DNA of 64,000 nt from Streptomyces liliifuscus (GCF_016598615.1 NZ_CP066831.1:4030001-4094000); one strand, 5' to 3'; shown: positions 54,383 through 63,900, counted from the first letter of the stretch. Notes: generated by a model from the letters alone, not told the origin. Numbers and translations: made by a program.

Positions 54383-54416
54383 ACGTAGATAGATTCTTAC
54401 GTAGATTGAATCTTAC
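54383..54416 (-). promoter_or_regulatory. AT-rich repeated motif before the AAA ATPase gene
   Basis: ACGTAGAT occurs at 54383 and 54399, and GATTCTTAC / GAATCTTAC at 54392 and 54408, all at a 16-bp period. The segment is far richer in A/T than its surroundings and lies 21 nt upstream of the GTG start. It could hold the promoter and an autoregulatory site. Confidence 0.45.
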
Positions 54417-54477
54417 TTCATCTCCAGGCGGCCTGCCGGCCGGAAGTCGAAGGGGGCGCTGTGCTGGACGTCGAGGA

Positions 54478-55893
54478 TCAGGGGGTGCCCAGGTACTTGG
54501 TGGCGTTGACGTCGTGCAGGTGGATGAGGACGTCGTGTGCCCGGCCGAGCGCGGTCGTGTACTGGGTGGGATCGGGCCATCCGGCACCGATGTTCCAGGT
54601 GACGCGCTCCTTGTCCAGCCACGCGCGTGCGGAGTCGGGGGCAGTGCGCATGTCCAGGATGAAGTCCCGCCGACGGGCCTTGTCGAGGGTGTGTTCGTTG
54701 GTGCCCGGCTTGGCGGCACCCACGCTGTAGGTCCGCATCACGTCGTCGTCGGCGCCGAAGGCCGCGAAGGAGCCCTTGTAGAAACTGAAGCCGATGCTGA
54801 GGTAGCCCGTACCCAACGCGTCGCGCAGGAAGGCACCTTGGGTCTTCGGGTACCGCACATCGAAGGAGTCGTACGACACGTGGGTGTTGTGCGCCGACAG
54901 CAGGATCCGGTCGCCGGTGTGCTTGTGCCACCAGGCCACGTTCTCGGCCATGACCTGGTCCCGGTATTTCATCATCTCCGGGATCTGGGTCTCGTCGGTG
55001 ATGTCGAAGGAGAATCCCTCGGCCATCTGGTGGATGGCCCTGGCGTGCTGCACCGTCCACGCGTGGTCCTGCTTGTCGGCACCGGCAGCGGGGCGCTGTT
55101 TCCGCAGCAGCTCGTACACCTTCCGGGTCCGCTCCGCCCGCTCCTTGCGCTCGGCCAGCGGCAGCTGAAGGTACTGCGCGTAGTACGAGCCGGCATCGGT
55201 GGTCGGCGGCAGGCCGCGGTACAGCTCGGTGACGCGCTCCAGCAACCGCGGGTACTCGCGGGACACCTGGTCGACCACTCGCTCGTACAGCTCCGGCCCG
55301 GCGTAGCCCATGTCATTGCCCATGAACCGCACCGGGTCGTGCGGGTGCTCGATGTTGTAGTCGCGCATCCACTCGATGAGGTCGATGTAGTCCTGGTTGT
55401 TCCAGATCCGGTAGGAACCCTGGAACTCCTCGCGCGCTATGTCCTTCAGGTCGCCCTTCCCGTCCAGCACGTAGTCGTTGAGCCGCACACCGCTGCTCCA
55501 GGGAAGCTCCAGGGAGAAGGACCGAAAGCCCTTCTCCTCGACCAGGTAGCGGAAGACCCGGTGCTTCATACGGAAGAAGTCCTGTGAACCATGAGTGGCC
55601 TCGCCCAGCCCCACCACCTTGGCGTTCCTGACCATTCGGCCCAGCGCGTCCAGGTCCCGCAGGCTGCCTTCGGGGCTGGTGGTCTTCAACGTGTGGGCGC
55701 TGCGCTCGATGGCGGCGACCACACTCTCCGCGTGCTGACCGGAGGCCGACGCCCTCGATACCGAGACCGAGGTGGGTGACTCATGCGCTGTGTCCCCGAC
55801 GGCCTGAGCGGCAACCGCCACCGCGCCGAGGGAGAGGGAGAGCGAGAAGGAGAGGAGGACCGAGGGAATGATTACCGCTCTGCGTCGCGTCAT
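54478..55893 (-). CDS. Secreted erythromycin esterase-family protein
   Basis: 471 aa. A signal peptide, MTRRRAVIIPSVLLSFSLSL, is followed by VAAQA. The Ere-family core begins with VVGLGEATHGSQDFFRMKHR (Glu and His of the active site), then LELPWSSG, the segment RFMGNDMGYAG and ILLSAHNTHVSYDSF (second His). Ere enzymes hydrolyse the macrolactone ring of erythromycin, but many relatives act on other esters. Export and a Streptomyces host make extracellular inactivation of a competitor's macrolide a possibility (inference). It lies 115 bp upstream of the AAA gene on the same strand. Confidence 0.87.
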   Translation of the reverse strand: MTRRRAVIIPSVLLSFSLSLSLGAVAVAAQAVGDTAHESPTSVSVSRASASGQHAESVVAAIERSAHTLKTTSPEGSLRDLDALGRMVRNAKVVGLGEATHGSQDFFRMKHRVFRYLVEEKGFRSFSLELPWSSGVRLNDYVLDGKGDLKDIAREEFQGSYRIWNNQDYIDLIEWMRDYNIEHPHDPVRFMGNDMGYAGPELYERVVDQVSREYPRLLERVTELYRGLPPTTDAGSYYAQYLQLPLAERKERAERTRKVYELLRKQRPAAGADKQDHAWTVQHARAIHQMAEGFSFDITDETQIPEMMKYRDQVMAENVAWWHKHTGDRILLSAHNTHVSYDSFDVRYPKTQGAFLRDALGTGYLSIGFSFYKGSFAAFGADDDVMRTYSVGAAKPGTNEHTLDKARRRDFILDMRTAPDSARAWLDKERVTWNIGAGWPDPTQYTTALGRAHDVLIHLHDVNATKYLGTP

Positions 55894-56130
55894 GGCTACA
55901 GATTTCCGTGGGCACGGGGTCCGTCACTAACCCATGCGCTGCCCAACTCCGGATACCGCAGGCACTACCGCCCGGACACCCGGTACCACCATGTACGACG
56001 TGGGTGTGCCGACCCGGCGAAAGCCGGGCCGGCCTCGGGCCACGCACTGTCGCCTCGGCAACCAGGAGGGCGTTGAGGCGATCTGCGAGCCTGTGACGGA
56101 CCTGACCCCCGAACCTGCGGCTGGACAGCA

Positions 56131-56172
56131 AATCGCCCCCTGGCCTGCACAATCGCAGGCCAGGGGGCGATT
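56131..56172 (-). terminator. Strong terminator of ychF
   Basis: A perfect 18-bp stem, AATCGCCCCCTGGCCTGC (56131-56148) with 56155-56172 and loop ACAATC, begins 10 nt past the ychF stop on the minus strand. The bases from 55894 to 56130 hold no gene that I can support. Confidence 0.85.
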
Positions 56173-56182
56173 CGAGGCGGAG

Positions 56183-57271
<1,089 letters not shown>

Positions 57272-57421
57272 GTTGCGACTTCCCGTACGTAAGGGTGGAG
57301 GACGATCCAGACGATCCACCAGTCTACGGCGTTCCGCGCCCCGCACCGGCGACGTATCGAACGCTTGCCCAAGGTCGGCCAAAGCGCGTGTCCCAGGGCC
57401 CATTCCACACATAACCCGACC

Positions 57422-57427
57422 TAAGTT
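57422..57427 (+). promoter_or_regulatory. Possible leaderless -10 box of the DUF6542-like gene
   Basis: TAAGTT is followed by 6 nt and the GTG at 57434. Confidence 0.35.
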
Positions 57428-57433
57428 GGACCT

Positions 57434-57994
57434 GTGGAGCAACACAGAACTCGTCCCCCTCAGTCACCGCCGCTGCGACGCGGCGCGCCCCTTCCCCCGC
57501 AGGCCGGCCGGGGTGGGGCCCGTACGGCCCGGCAGTCCGGGGCCGGTGTCCCGAGGACCGCGCCGGCCGTGTCACCGCTGGTGCAGGCCGCACGCCGGTT
57601 CCCCAACCCCCGGCTCACCGGGCTGGGCAGCGGGCTGTTCTGCTCCGCAGTGATGTTCGCGCTCGCCTGTCTGGACGCGCTGCTGTTCGGCTCTTCGCTC
57701 GTCGTCTACGGGGTGCTGTTCCTGCCCGTGTGCGCGTTGACGGCGGTGTGGGTGCGGCGGGCCGACCTCGTCACGGCGGTCGTCGCCGTGCCGATCGCCT
57801 TCGCCGTCGGACTGCTGCCGATCGCCGACAGCGGTGGCGGGCTCGGCGGACGGCTGATGGGGCTGGTCACCGCCCTCGCGCTGCACGCGGGATGGCTGTA
57901 CGGGGGCACGCTGGTCGCCGGACTCATCGTCACCGTGCGCAAGGTGCGGATGATGAGCCGCCGTGCGGCCCAGCGGCGCCGGGCGGCCGCCTGA
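57434..57994 (+). CDS. DUF6542-like small membrane protein
   Basis: 186 aa. The first 55 residues are basic and Pro/Arg-rich, ending in ARRFPNPRLTGLGSGLFCSA. About four membrane spans follow (VMFALACLDALLFGSSLVVY, LVTAVVAVPIAFAVGLLPIA and others). The C-terminus is strongly basic (KVRMMSRRAAQRRRAAA). It corresponds to a protein that I remember beside ychF and ppgK in streptomycetes. No function is known to me. Confidence 0.78.
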   Translation: MEQHRTRPPQSPPLRRGAPLPPQAGRGGARTARQSGAGVPRTAPAVSPLVQAARRFPNPRLTGLGSGLFCSAVMFALACLDALLFGSSLVVYGVLFLPVCALTAVWVRRADLVTAVVAVPIAFAVGLLPIADSGGGLGGRLMGLVTALALHAGWLYGGTLVAGLIVTVRKVRMMSRRAAQRRRAAA

Positions 57995-58107
57995 GGTTCC
58001 CGGGCGACCGCCTGAGGTTCCATCCCCTGGGTCTCCCCGGGTCTCCCTGGGGGTGTTCCCGGGTCCCCCTGGGGCGGTCGGCGCCCGGCCTCGCCGGCGG
58101 TTGGTCG

Positions 58108-58854
58108 CTAGCCCGCCTTCGCCGCCCTCATCGCCGCGCCCACGATCCCCGCGTTGTTCTGCAGCTGGGCCGGGACGATCTCCGCCTTGATGCCCTCGAT
58201 CAGGGGCAGGAACTTGTGGGACTTGCGGCTGACGCCGCCGCCGATGATGAAGAGCTCGGGCGAGAAGAGCATCTCCACATGGGCGAGGTACTTCTGGACG
58301 CGGTGGGCCCAGTGCTCCCAGGAGAGGTCGTGGTCCTCCTTGGCCTTCGTGGACGCGTGCTTCTCCGCGTCGTGGCCGTTCAGCTCCAGGTGGCCCAGCT
58401 CCGTGTTCGGCACGAGGATGCCGTCCACGAAGAGGGCGCTGCCGATACCCGTACCGAACGTGAGCAGGAAGACCGTGCCCTGGCGGCCCTGGCCCGCGCC
58501 GAACTGCATCTCGGCGACGCCCGCCGCGTCCGCGTCGTTCAGCACGGTCACCGGCAGGCCGCCCAGCCGGTCGCCGAGCAGGGCGCGGGCGTCCGTGTCG
58601 ATCCAGTCCTTGTCGACGTTGGCGGCCGTACGGATGGTGGCGCCGCCGGTGACCACACCCGGGAAGGTGATCCCGACCGGGCCCGTCCAGCCGAAGTGGT
58701 CGACGACCTCCTTCACGCCGTCCGCCACCGCGTCGGGCGTCGCGGGGTGCGGCGTGAGCACCTTGTGGCGCTCCGCCGCCAGGTCGCCCACGTCCAGGTC
58801 CACGGGAGCGCCCTTGATCCCTGAGCCGCCGATGTCCACACCGAAGATCTGCAT
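58108..58854 (-). CDS. ppgK: Polyphosphate glucokinase
   Basis: 248 aa, ROK-related. The phosphate loop is FGVDIGGSGIKGAPVDLD, the second phosphate motif TFGTGIGSALF, and the catalytic Asp lies in VTVLNDADAAG. ELGHLELNGHDAE is the ROK-type His/Glu segment near the sugar. It phosphorylates glucose using polyphosphate or ATP in the cytoplasm. A TAACGT box 6 nt before the ATG suggests a leaderless message. Confidence 0.94.
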   Translation of the reverse strand: MQIFGVDIGGSGIKGAPVDLDVGDLAAERHKVLTPHPATPDAVADGVKEVVDHFGWTGPVGITFPGVVTGGATIRTAANVDKDWIDTDARALLGDRLGGLPVTVLNDADAAGVAEMQFGAGQGRQGTVFLLTFGTGIGSALFVDGILVPNTELGHLELNGHDAEKHASTKAKEDHDLSWEHWAHRVQKYLAHVEMLFSPELFIIGGGVSRKSHKFLPLIEGIKAEIVPAQLQNNAGIVGAAMRAAKAG

Positions 58855-58860
58855 GGCTCT

Positions 58861-58866
58861 ACGTTA
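58861..58866 (-). promoter_or_regulatory. Possible leaderless -10 box of ppgK
   Basis: TAACGT on the minus strand lies 6 nt before the ATG at 58854. No ribosome site is visible. Confidence 0.45.
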
Positions 58867-58883
58867 CGTCGTACGACGGACAG

Positions 58884-59891
58884 TCACTCCGCCGAGGGGG
58901 TGCCGGCGGTGCGGTCCGCCACCAGGGCGGCGGCCTCCGCGCGCAGGTCACGGCGCAGTTCCTTGGGGAGGGAGAACGTGATGGACTCGTCGGCCGTCTT
59001 GACCGTCTCCACGTCGCCGTAGCCACGCTCGGCCAGCCACTCCAGTACGCCGTCCACCAGCACGTCCGGGACCGAGGCGCCGGAGGTCAGGCCGACCGTG
59101 GTGACGCCCTCCAGCCAGGCCTCGTCGATCTCGGAGGCGAAGTCCACCAGATGGGCGGCGGAGGCGCCCGCGTCCAGGGCGACCTCGACCATGCGGATCG
59201 AGTTCGAGGAGTTCTTCGAGCCCACCACGATCACCAGCTGGGCGTCCTCGGCGAGCTTCTTCACCGCGATCTGGCGGTTCTGCGTGGCGTAGCAGATGTC
59301 GTCGCTGGGCGGGGAGATGAGCTGCGGGAACTTGTTCTTGAGCGCGTCGACCGTCTCCATGGTCTCGTCGACCGACAGGGTGGTCTGGGAGAGCCAGACC
59401 ACCTTGGAGGGGTCGCGCACCTCGACCTTGGCGACGTCCTCGGGGCCGTCGACCAGCGTGATGTGCTCGGGCGCCTCGCCGGACGTACCGATGACTTCCT
59501 CGTGGCCCTCGTGCCCGATCAGGAGGATGTCGTAGTCCTCCTTGGCGAAGCGGACGGCTTCCTTGTGGACCTTGGTGACCAGCGGGCAGGTCGCGTCGAT
59601 GGTGGCGAGCCTGCCGGCCGCGGCCTCGTCGTGGACGACCGGGGCGACGCCGTGCGCCGAGAACATGACGATGGACCCCTCGGGGACCTCCGCCGTCTGC
59701 TCGACGAAGATCGCGCCCTTCTTCTCCAGGGTCTGCACGACGTACTTGTTGTGGACGATTTCGTGGCGGACATAGATCGGGGCCCCGTACTGCTCAAGGG
59801 CCTTCTCGACGGCGATCACGGCACGGTCGACTCCCGCGCAGTAGCCACGGGGGGCGGCGAGGAGGACACGGCGGCCAGTCGAAGCAGTCAT
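58884..59891 (-). CDS. ispH: 4-hydroxy-3-methylbut-2-enyl diphosphate reductase
   Basis: 335 aa from the ATG at 59891 (GGGA 3 nt upstream); an ATG three codons earlier is less likely. The three Fe-S cluster cysteines lie in PRGYCAGVDRAV, IDATCPLVTKVH and DDICYATQNRQ. His residues in YVRHEIVHNK and IGHEGHEEVIG are the conserved substrate-site ones. IspH catalyses the last step of the MEP isoprenoid pathway, making IPP and DMAPP. TACGAT stands 7 nt before the ATG. Confidence 0.96.
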   Translation of the reverse strand: MTASTGRRVLLAAPRGYCAGVDRAVIAVEKALEQYGAPIYVRHEIVHNKYVVQTLEKKGAIFVEQTAEVPEGSIVMFSAHGVAPVVHDEAAAGRLATIDATCPLVTKVHKEAVRFAKEDYDILLIGHEGHEEVIGTSGEAPEHITLVDGPEDVAKVEVRDPSKVVWLSQTTLSVDETMETVDALKNKFPQLISPPSDDICYATQNRQIAVKKLAEDAQLVIVVGSKNSSNSIRMVEVALDAGASAAHLVDFASEIDEAWLEGVTTVGLTSGASVPDVLVDGVLEWLAERGYGDVETVKTADESITFSLPKELRRDLRAEAAALVADRTAGTPSAE

Positions 59892-60005
59892 GCGTCCCAT
59901 CGTAAGGCCGCGCCCGGCGCGTCAAAGATCGCCGCCTTGGGGAGACTGGTCGGGAGCTGGAGAGCTGGGAGGGGTGGGGCCAGACGCGACTCTCGGGAGG
60001 TACGG

Positions 60006-61385
60006 ATGTCCGGCACGGAGACCTCGGCCCACGCGGCCGGCGACGAACACGACGAACGCGGCCTACGGCGGAATCTCGGCTTCCGCGATCTGGTCGTCTA
60101 CGGGCTGCTGTTCATCGCCCCCATGGCACCGGTCGGCATCTTCGGGACCCTCGACGCCAAGTCGCACGGTGCGGTCGCGCTGGTCTACGTGGTCGCCACG
60201 GTCGCGATGGCGTTCACCGCTTTCAGCTACGCCCAGATGGTGCGGGTGGTCCCCCAGGCGGGTTCGGTGTTCGCCTACGCGCGCGCGGCCCTCGGAAAAG
60301 AGGCGGGGTTCATCGCCGGCTGGATGGCGATGCTGGACTACCTCCTCATCCCCGCGGTGGCCTACCTCTTCTCCGGGATCGCGATGAACTCCCTGGTCCC
60401 GGAGGTCTCGCGGTGGGTGTGGACGGCGCTCGCCGTCGTCGTCACGACGCTGCTCAACCTGTGGGGCGTACGGGCCGCCGCGCGCGTCGGTTTCCTGGTG
60501 CTCGCGATGGAGATCGTGGTCCTCCTTGTCTTCGTCGTGTCGGCGGTCGTCGTCCTCGCGCGCGACGGGGCCGAGCGGGGGTGGCTGTCGCCGCTGTCGG
60601 GTGACGGCTCCCAGGGGGCGTTCGCGCTGTCCGCCGTGGTCGGGGCCGTGTCGATCGCCGTGCTCTCCTATCTCGGCTTCGACGCGATCGCCTCCTTCGC
60701 CGAGGAGGTGACCGGGAGTTCGGAGAAGGTGGCCAGGGCGGTGCTGTTCTGTCTCGCCCTCGCCGGTGTGCTCTTCATCGCACAGACGTATCTCATCGCC
60801 CTGCTCGAACCGCTGTCGTCGGCGCAGCTCGCCGCCGATCCGGGCAAGCAGGGGTCGGCGTTCTACGACGCCGTGGACGCCTCCGTCGGGACGTGGCTGC
60901 ACGATCTGGTGGCGGTGAGCAAGGCGATCGGGGCGGCGTTCGCGGCGCTGGCCGGGCAGGCGGCGGCCGGGCGGCTGCTGTTCGCGATGTCCCGGGACCG
61001 GCGGCTGCCGCGGGTTCTGTCCCGGACGGACTCCGGGGTGCCGCGGGTGGCTCTGCTCTTCGCTGCCGTCATCACGATGGTGGCCGCGGTGTGGGCCGCT
61101 CGGCGTGATGACGGGATGGACCATCTGGTGTCGGTGGTCGACATCGGCGCGTTGACCGCGTTCACGCTGCTGCACGCGAGTGTCGTGGGGTGGTTCGCCG
61201 TGCGGCGGCGGGGTGGGGCGGTGGTGTGGTGGCGGCATGTGCTGATGCCGGTGGTCGGGGCGGCGATCACTGTGGCCGTGATCTTCGAGGCGTCGGGGGC
61301 GGCGCAGGTGGTGGGGGCGGTGTGGCTGGTTGTCGGGGTGGGGGTGCTGGTGGGGCAACGGGGGCGGGCGCCCGCGGCGGGCTGA
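60006..61385 (+). CDS. APC-family amino acid permease
   Basis: 459 aa from the ATG at 60006 with GGGAGG 5 nt upstream. About twelve membrane spans are visible, starting LGFRDLVVYGLLFIAPMAPV. The APC signature in the first span region and FSYAQMVRVVPQAGSVFAYA and LGFDAIASFAEEVTGSSEKV in later loops fit amino acid/polyamine transporters of the YjeH/EutP-like group. The substrate is unknown. It is transcribed away from ispH, 114 bp apart. Confidence 0.92.
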   Translation: MSGTETSAHAAGDEHDERGLRRNLGFRDLVVYGLLFIAPMAPVGIFGTLDAKSHGAVALVYVVATVAMAFTAFSYAQMVRVVPQAGSVFAYARAALGKEAGFIAGWMAMLDYLLIPAVAYLFSGIAMNSLVPEVSRWVWTALAVVVTTLLNLWGVRAAARVGFLVLAMEIVVLLVFVVSAVVVLARDGAERGWLSPLSGDGSQGAFALSAVVGAVSIAVLSYLGFDAIASFAEEVTGSSEKVARAVLFCLALAGVLFIAQTYLIALLEPLSSAQLAADPGKQGSAFYDAVDASVGTWLHDLVAVSKAIGAAFAALAGQAAAGRLLFAMSRDRRLPRVLSRTDSGVPRVALLFAAVITMVAAVWAARRDDGMDHLVSVVDIGALTAFTLLHASVVGWFAVRRRGGAVVWWRHVLMPVVGAAITVAVIFEASGAAQVVGAVWLVVGVGVLVGQRGRAPAAG

Positions 61386-61394
61386 CCCGAGGAT

Positions 61395-61508
61395 TCCGCC
61401 CCCGCCGCCCCTACCCGTTCCCGTCACCAACTCAGGGGCTCCGCCCCCGAACCCCCAAAAGACTGCGCAGTTCCCCGCGCCCCTCAAGGGGCGCGATCAG
61501 CCCCCCAC
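61395..61508. repeat. Partial palindromic element after the permease gene (61.4 kb)
   Basis: The left-end sequence (CCGCCCCCGCCGCCCCTACC) of the 32-bp inverted-repeat family begins 10 nt after the permease stop, followed by GGGGCTCCGCCCC and the hairpin module GCGCAGTTCCCCGCGCCCCT. Its complementary arm is shortened to AGGGGCGCGATCAG and the right end is missing. This is a degenerate copy of the 38.6-kb type. Confidence 0.7.
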
Positions 61509-61564
61509 CGGCCCGTACCCGCCCGACTCGGCCGCCGCACGACCGCTCTGTCACAGCCTGCGGC

Positions 61565-61570
61565 TACGCT
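61565..61570 (+). promoter_or_regulatory. Possible leaderless -10 box of xseA
   Basis: TACGCT lies 6 nt before the ATG at 61577, and no ribosome binding site is present. Confidence 0.45.
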
Positions 61571-61576
61571 CGCCGC

Positions 61577-62797
61577 ATGGCTCTCAATACGTCCTCGGAC
61601 GCCCCCATCCCCGTCGGTGAGGTGTCGCGGCTCATCGGGGGATGGATCGACCGGCTCGGGGCGGTGTGGGTGGAGGGGCAGATCACGCAGTTGTCGCGGC
61701 GGCCGGGTGCGGGTGTCGTGTTTCTGACGTTGCGCGATCCGTCGTACGACATCTCGGTGAGTGTGACCTGCTACCGCCAGGTGTTCGACGCGGTCGCCGA
61801 CGTCGTGAGCGAGGGCGCCCGTGTCGTCGTACTCGCGAAGCCCGAGTGGTACGCGCCGCGTGGGCAGCTGTCGTTGCGGGCCGCGGAGATAAAGCCGGTG
61901 GGTGTGGGTGAACTGCTCGCCCGGCTGGAGCAGTTGAAGAAGTCCCTCGCCGCCGAAGGGCTGTTCGCGGCCGAGCGCAAGAAGCCGCTGCCCTTTCTGC
62001 CCCAGCTCATCGGGCTCGTCTGCGGCCGTGCCTCCGCCGCCGAGCGGGACGTGCTGGAGAACGCGCGCCACCGCTGGCCCGCCGTCCGCTTCGAGGTGCG
62101 CAACGTCGCCGTGCAGGGCGTCCACGCGGTCCCCCAGGTCGTCCAGGCCGTGAAGGAGCTGGACGCGCTCGACGACGTGGACGTGATCATCGTGGCGCGC
62201 GGCGGCGGCAGCGTGGAGGACCTGCTCCCGTTCTCGGACGAGCAGCTCGTACGGGCGGTCGCGTCCTGCCGTACACCGGTCGTGTCGGCCATCGGGCACG
62301 AACCCGACAACCCGTTGCTCGACCACGTGGCGGACCTGCGGGCCTCCACGCCGACCGACGCGGCGAAGAAGGTCGTCCCGGACGTCGGCGAGGAGTACGA
62401 GCGCGTCCAGTTCCTGCGGGACCGCGCCCGCCGCAGCGTCCAGTCCTTCATCGACCGGGAGGAGAGGGGCCTCGCGCACGCGCTGGCCCGCCCCTCGATA
62501 GAGGATCCGCACCGGATGGTCGACGAGCGCGCGGACCATGTCGCCTCGCTGCTCGACCGCGGCCGCCGTACGCTCGGGCACCTCCTCGACCGTGCCGACT
62601 CGGAGCTGACGCACACGCACGCGCGCGTGGTGGCCCTCTCCCCCGCCGCGACCCTCAAGCGGGGTTACGCGGTGTTGCAGAAGGCCGACGGTCACGCGGT
62701 CCGGTCCCCGGACGAGGTGACGGCGGAGGAGTCCCTGCGGGCGCGGGTCGCCGAGGGCGAGTTCACGGTACGAGTCGATGTCCGAGACAGACCCTAG
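61577..62797 (+). CDS. xseA: Exodeoxyribonuclease VII large subunit
   Basis: 406 aa. The N-terminal OB-fold (about 12-105, VWVEGQITQLSRRPGAGVVF) is followed by the catalytic domain with LIGLVCGRASAAERDVLENA, DVIIVARGGGSVEDLLPFSD and SAIGHEPDNPLLDHVADLRA, then ASTPTDAA. A helical region and C-terminal segment (LSPAATLKRGYAVLQ) complete it. With XseB it degrades single-stranded DNA to oligonucleotides. It ends 9 nt before xseB. Confidence 0.96.
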   Translation: MALNTSSDAPIPVGEVSRLIGGWIDRLGAVWVEGQITQLSRRPGAGVVFLTLRDPSYDISVSVTCYRQVFDAVADVVSEGARVVVLAKPEWYAPRGQLSLRAAEIKPVGVGELLARLEQLKKSLAAEGLFAAERKKPLPFLPQLIGLVCGRASAAERDVLENARHRWPAVRFEVRNVAVQGVHAVPQVVQAVKELDALDDVDVIIVARGGGSVEDLLPFSDEQLVRAVASCRTPVVSAIGHEPDNPLLDHVADLRASTPTDAAKKVVPDVGEEYERVQFLRDRARRSVQSFIDREERGLAHALARPSIEDPHRMVDERADHVASLLDRGRRTLGHLLDRADSELTHTHARVVALSPAATLKRGYAVLQKADGHAVRSPDEVTAEESLRARVAEGEFTVRVDVRDRP

Positions 62798-62806
62798 GGT
62801 GGGCGC

Positions 62807-63064
62807 ATGACCAGCAGGACGGACGAGGCGCTCGGGTACGAGCAGGCACGGGACGAGCTCATCGAGGTCGTACGACGCCTGGAGGCGGGCGGTACGACAC
62901 TTGAGGAGTCGCTCGCCCTGTGGGAGCGGGGCGAGGAGTTGGCGAAGGTGTGCCGGCGGTGGCTTGACGGCGCCCGCGCCCGCCTCGACGCGGCTCTGGC
63001 GGGGGCGGGGGATGACGCCGAGGAGGAGTCCGGCGACTCCGGCTCCGGTTCCGACACCCAGTAA
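62807..63064 (+). CDS. xseB: Exodeoxyribonuclease VII small subunit
   Basis: 85 aa. ALGYEQARDELIEVVRRLEA, then GGTTLEESLALWERGEELAK, is the typical XseB helical pair; the tail is acidic and Ser/Gly-rich. TAGGGT, overlapping the xseA stop codon, is 6 nt before the ATG, so a separate leaderless start is possible besides read-through from xseA. Confidence 0.93.
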   Translation: MTSRTDEALGYEQARDELIEVVRRLEAGGTTLEESLALWERGEELAKVCRRWLDGARARLDAALAGAGDDAEEESGDSGSGSDTQ

Positions 63065-63080
63065 CCCCCTGGTGGCTCCC

Positions 63081-63124
63081 TTGTAGATCGCTTGCAGATC
63101 GCTTGCAGATCGCTTGCAGATCGC
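63081..63124. repeat. Four 11-bp direct repeats
   Basis: TTGTAGATCGC is followed by three exact copies of TTGCAGATCGC, end to end. The array is 17 nt after the xseB stop and 176 nt before the nitroreductase start. The 11-bp period and exact copies suggest a cooperative operator or recent slippage. Confidence 0.75.
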
Positions 63125-63204
63125 TTCCCGGACACACCCCTCACACTCTCGTTCACAACGGCTTCGCCAACCCTCGCCGCCTGTGAACCGGATCACCATG
63201 CTCC

Positions 63205-63226
63205 AGTTTTGGTTGAATACTAAACT
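63205..63226 (+). promoter_or_regulatory. Candidate operator upstream of the nitroreductase gene
   Basis: AGTTT-N12-AAACT, AT-rich in a GC-rich setting (core TGGTTGAATACT), lies 74 bp before the ATG. It resembles MarR- or HxlR-type operators that control redox or nitroreductase genes. No regulator gene is adjacent within the window. Confidence 0.4.
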
Positions 63227-63299
63227 TCATCGACGTACCTTCGGAAGTGCAAGGAGATCCCCCCACAGGGTTCGCCGCACTCCCCGAAAAGGTTGATTC

Positions 63300-63890
63300 A
63301 TGTCCCTCGTTCTTGACCCCACCGCTCAGGACCTGCTCTTCCGCGAGGCCCGCACCGCGAACGCCTTCACCGACGAGCCCGTCTCCGAGGAGCAGGTGCA
63401 GGCGATCTACGACCTGGTCAAGTTCGGCCCGACCGCCTTCAACCAGTCCCCGCTGCGCATCACCCTGGTCCGCTCCGCCGAGGCCCGCGAGCGCCTGGTG
63501 CAGCACATGTCCGAGGGCAACCAGCCGAAGACGGCCACCGCGCCGCTCGTCGCGATCCTCTCCGCGGACAACGAGTTCCACGAGGAACTCCCGCACCTCT
63601 TCCCGCACTTCCCGCAGGCCAAGGACGTCTTCTTCGCCGAGCGTCCGGCCCGTGAGGGTGCCGCCTCCCTCAACGCCGCGCTGCAGGCCGCGTACTTCAT
63701 CATCGGTGTCCGTGCCGCCGGCCTGGCCGCCGGTCCGATGACGGGCTTCGACTTCGCGGGCGTCCAGAAGGAGTTCCTCGACGGCGACCACACCCCGCTG
63801 ATGGTGGTCAACATCGGCAGGCCGGCCGAGGACGCCTGGTTCCCGCGCTCCCCGCGCCTGGAGGCCGACCAGGTCATCACGACGGTCTGA
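63300..63890 (+). CDS. Malonic semialdehyde reductase / RutE-type nitroreductase
   Basis: 196 aa. The nitroreductase fold starts LFREARTANAFTDEPVSEEQ and has the FMN-contact segment FGPTAFNQSPLRITLV, NAALQAAYFIIGVRAAGLAA and GPMTGFD. Length and motifs match the RutE/HadB group, which reduces malonic semialdehyde or similar small aldehydes with NAD(P)H and FMN. GAAAAGG lies upstream of the ATG. A strong terminator follows. Confidence 0.9.
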   Translation: MSLVLDPTAQDLLFREARTANAFTDEPVSEEQVQAIYDLVKFGPTAFNQSPLRITLVRSAEARERLVQHMSEGNQPKTATAPLVAILSADNEFHEELPHLFPHFPQAKDVFFAERPAREGAASLNAALQAAYFIIGVRAAGLAAGPMTGFDFAGVQKEFLDGDHTPLMVVNIGRPAEDAWFPRSPRLEADQVITTV

Positions 63891-63900
63891 CGACCCTCGC

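Noticed and set aside
63081..63124. CRISPR array
   Set aside because: Units are 11 bp, directly adjacent and without spacers, and no cas gene is present.
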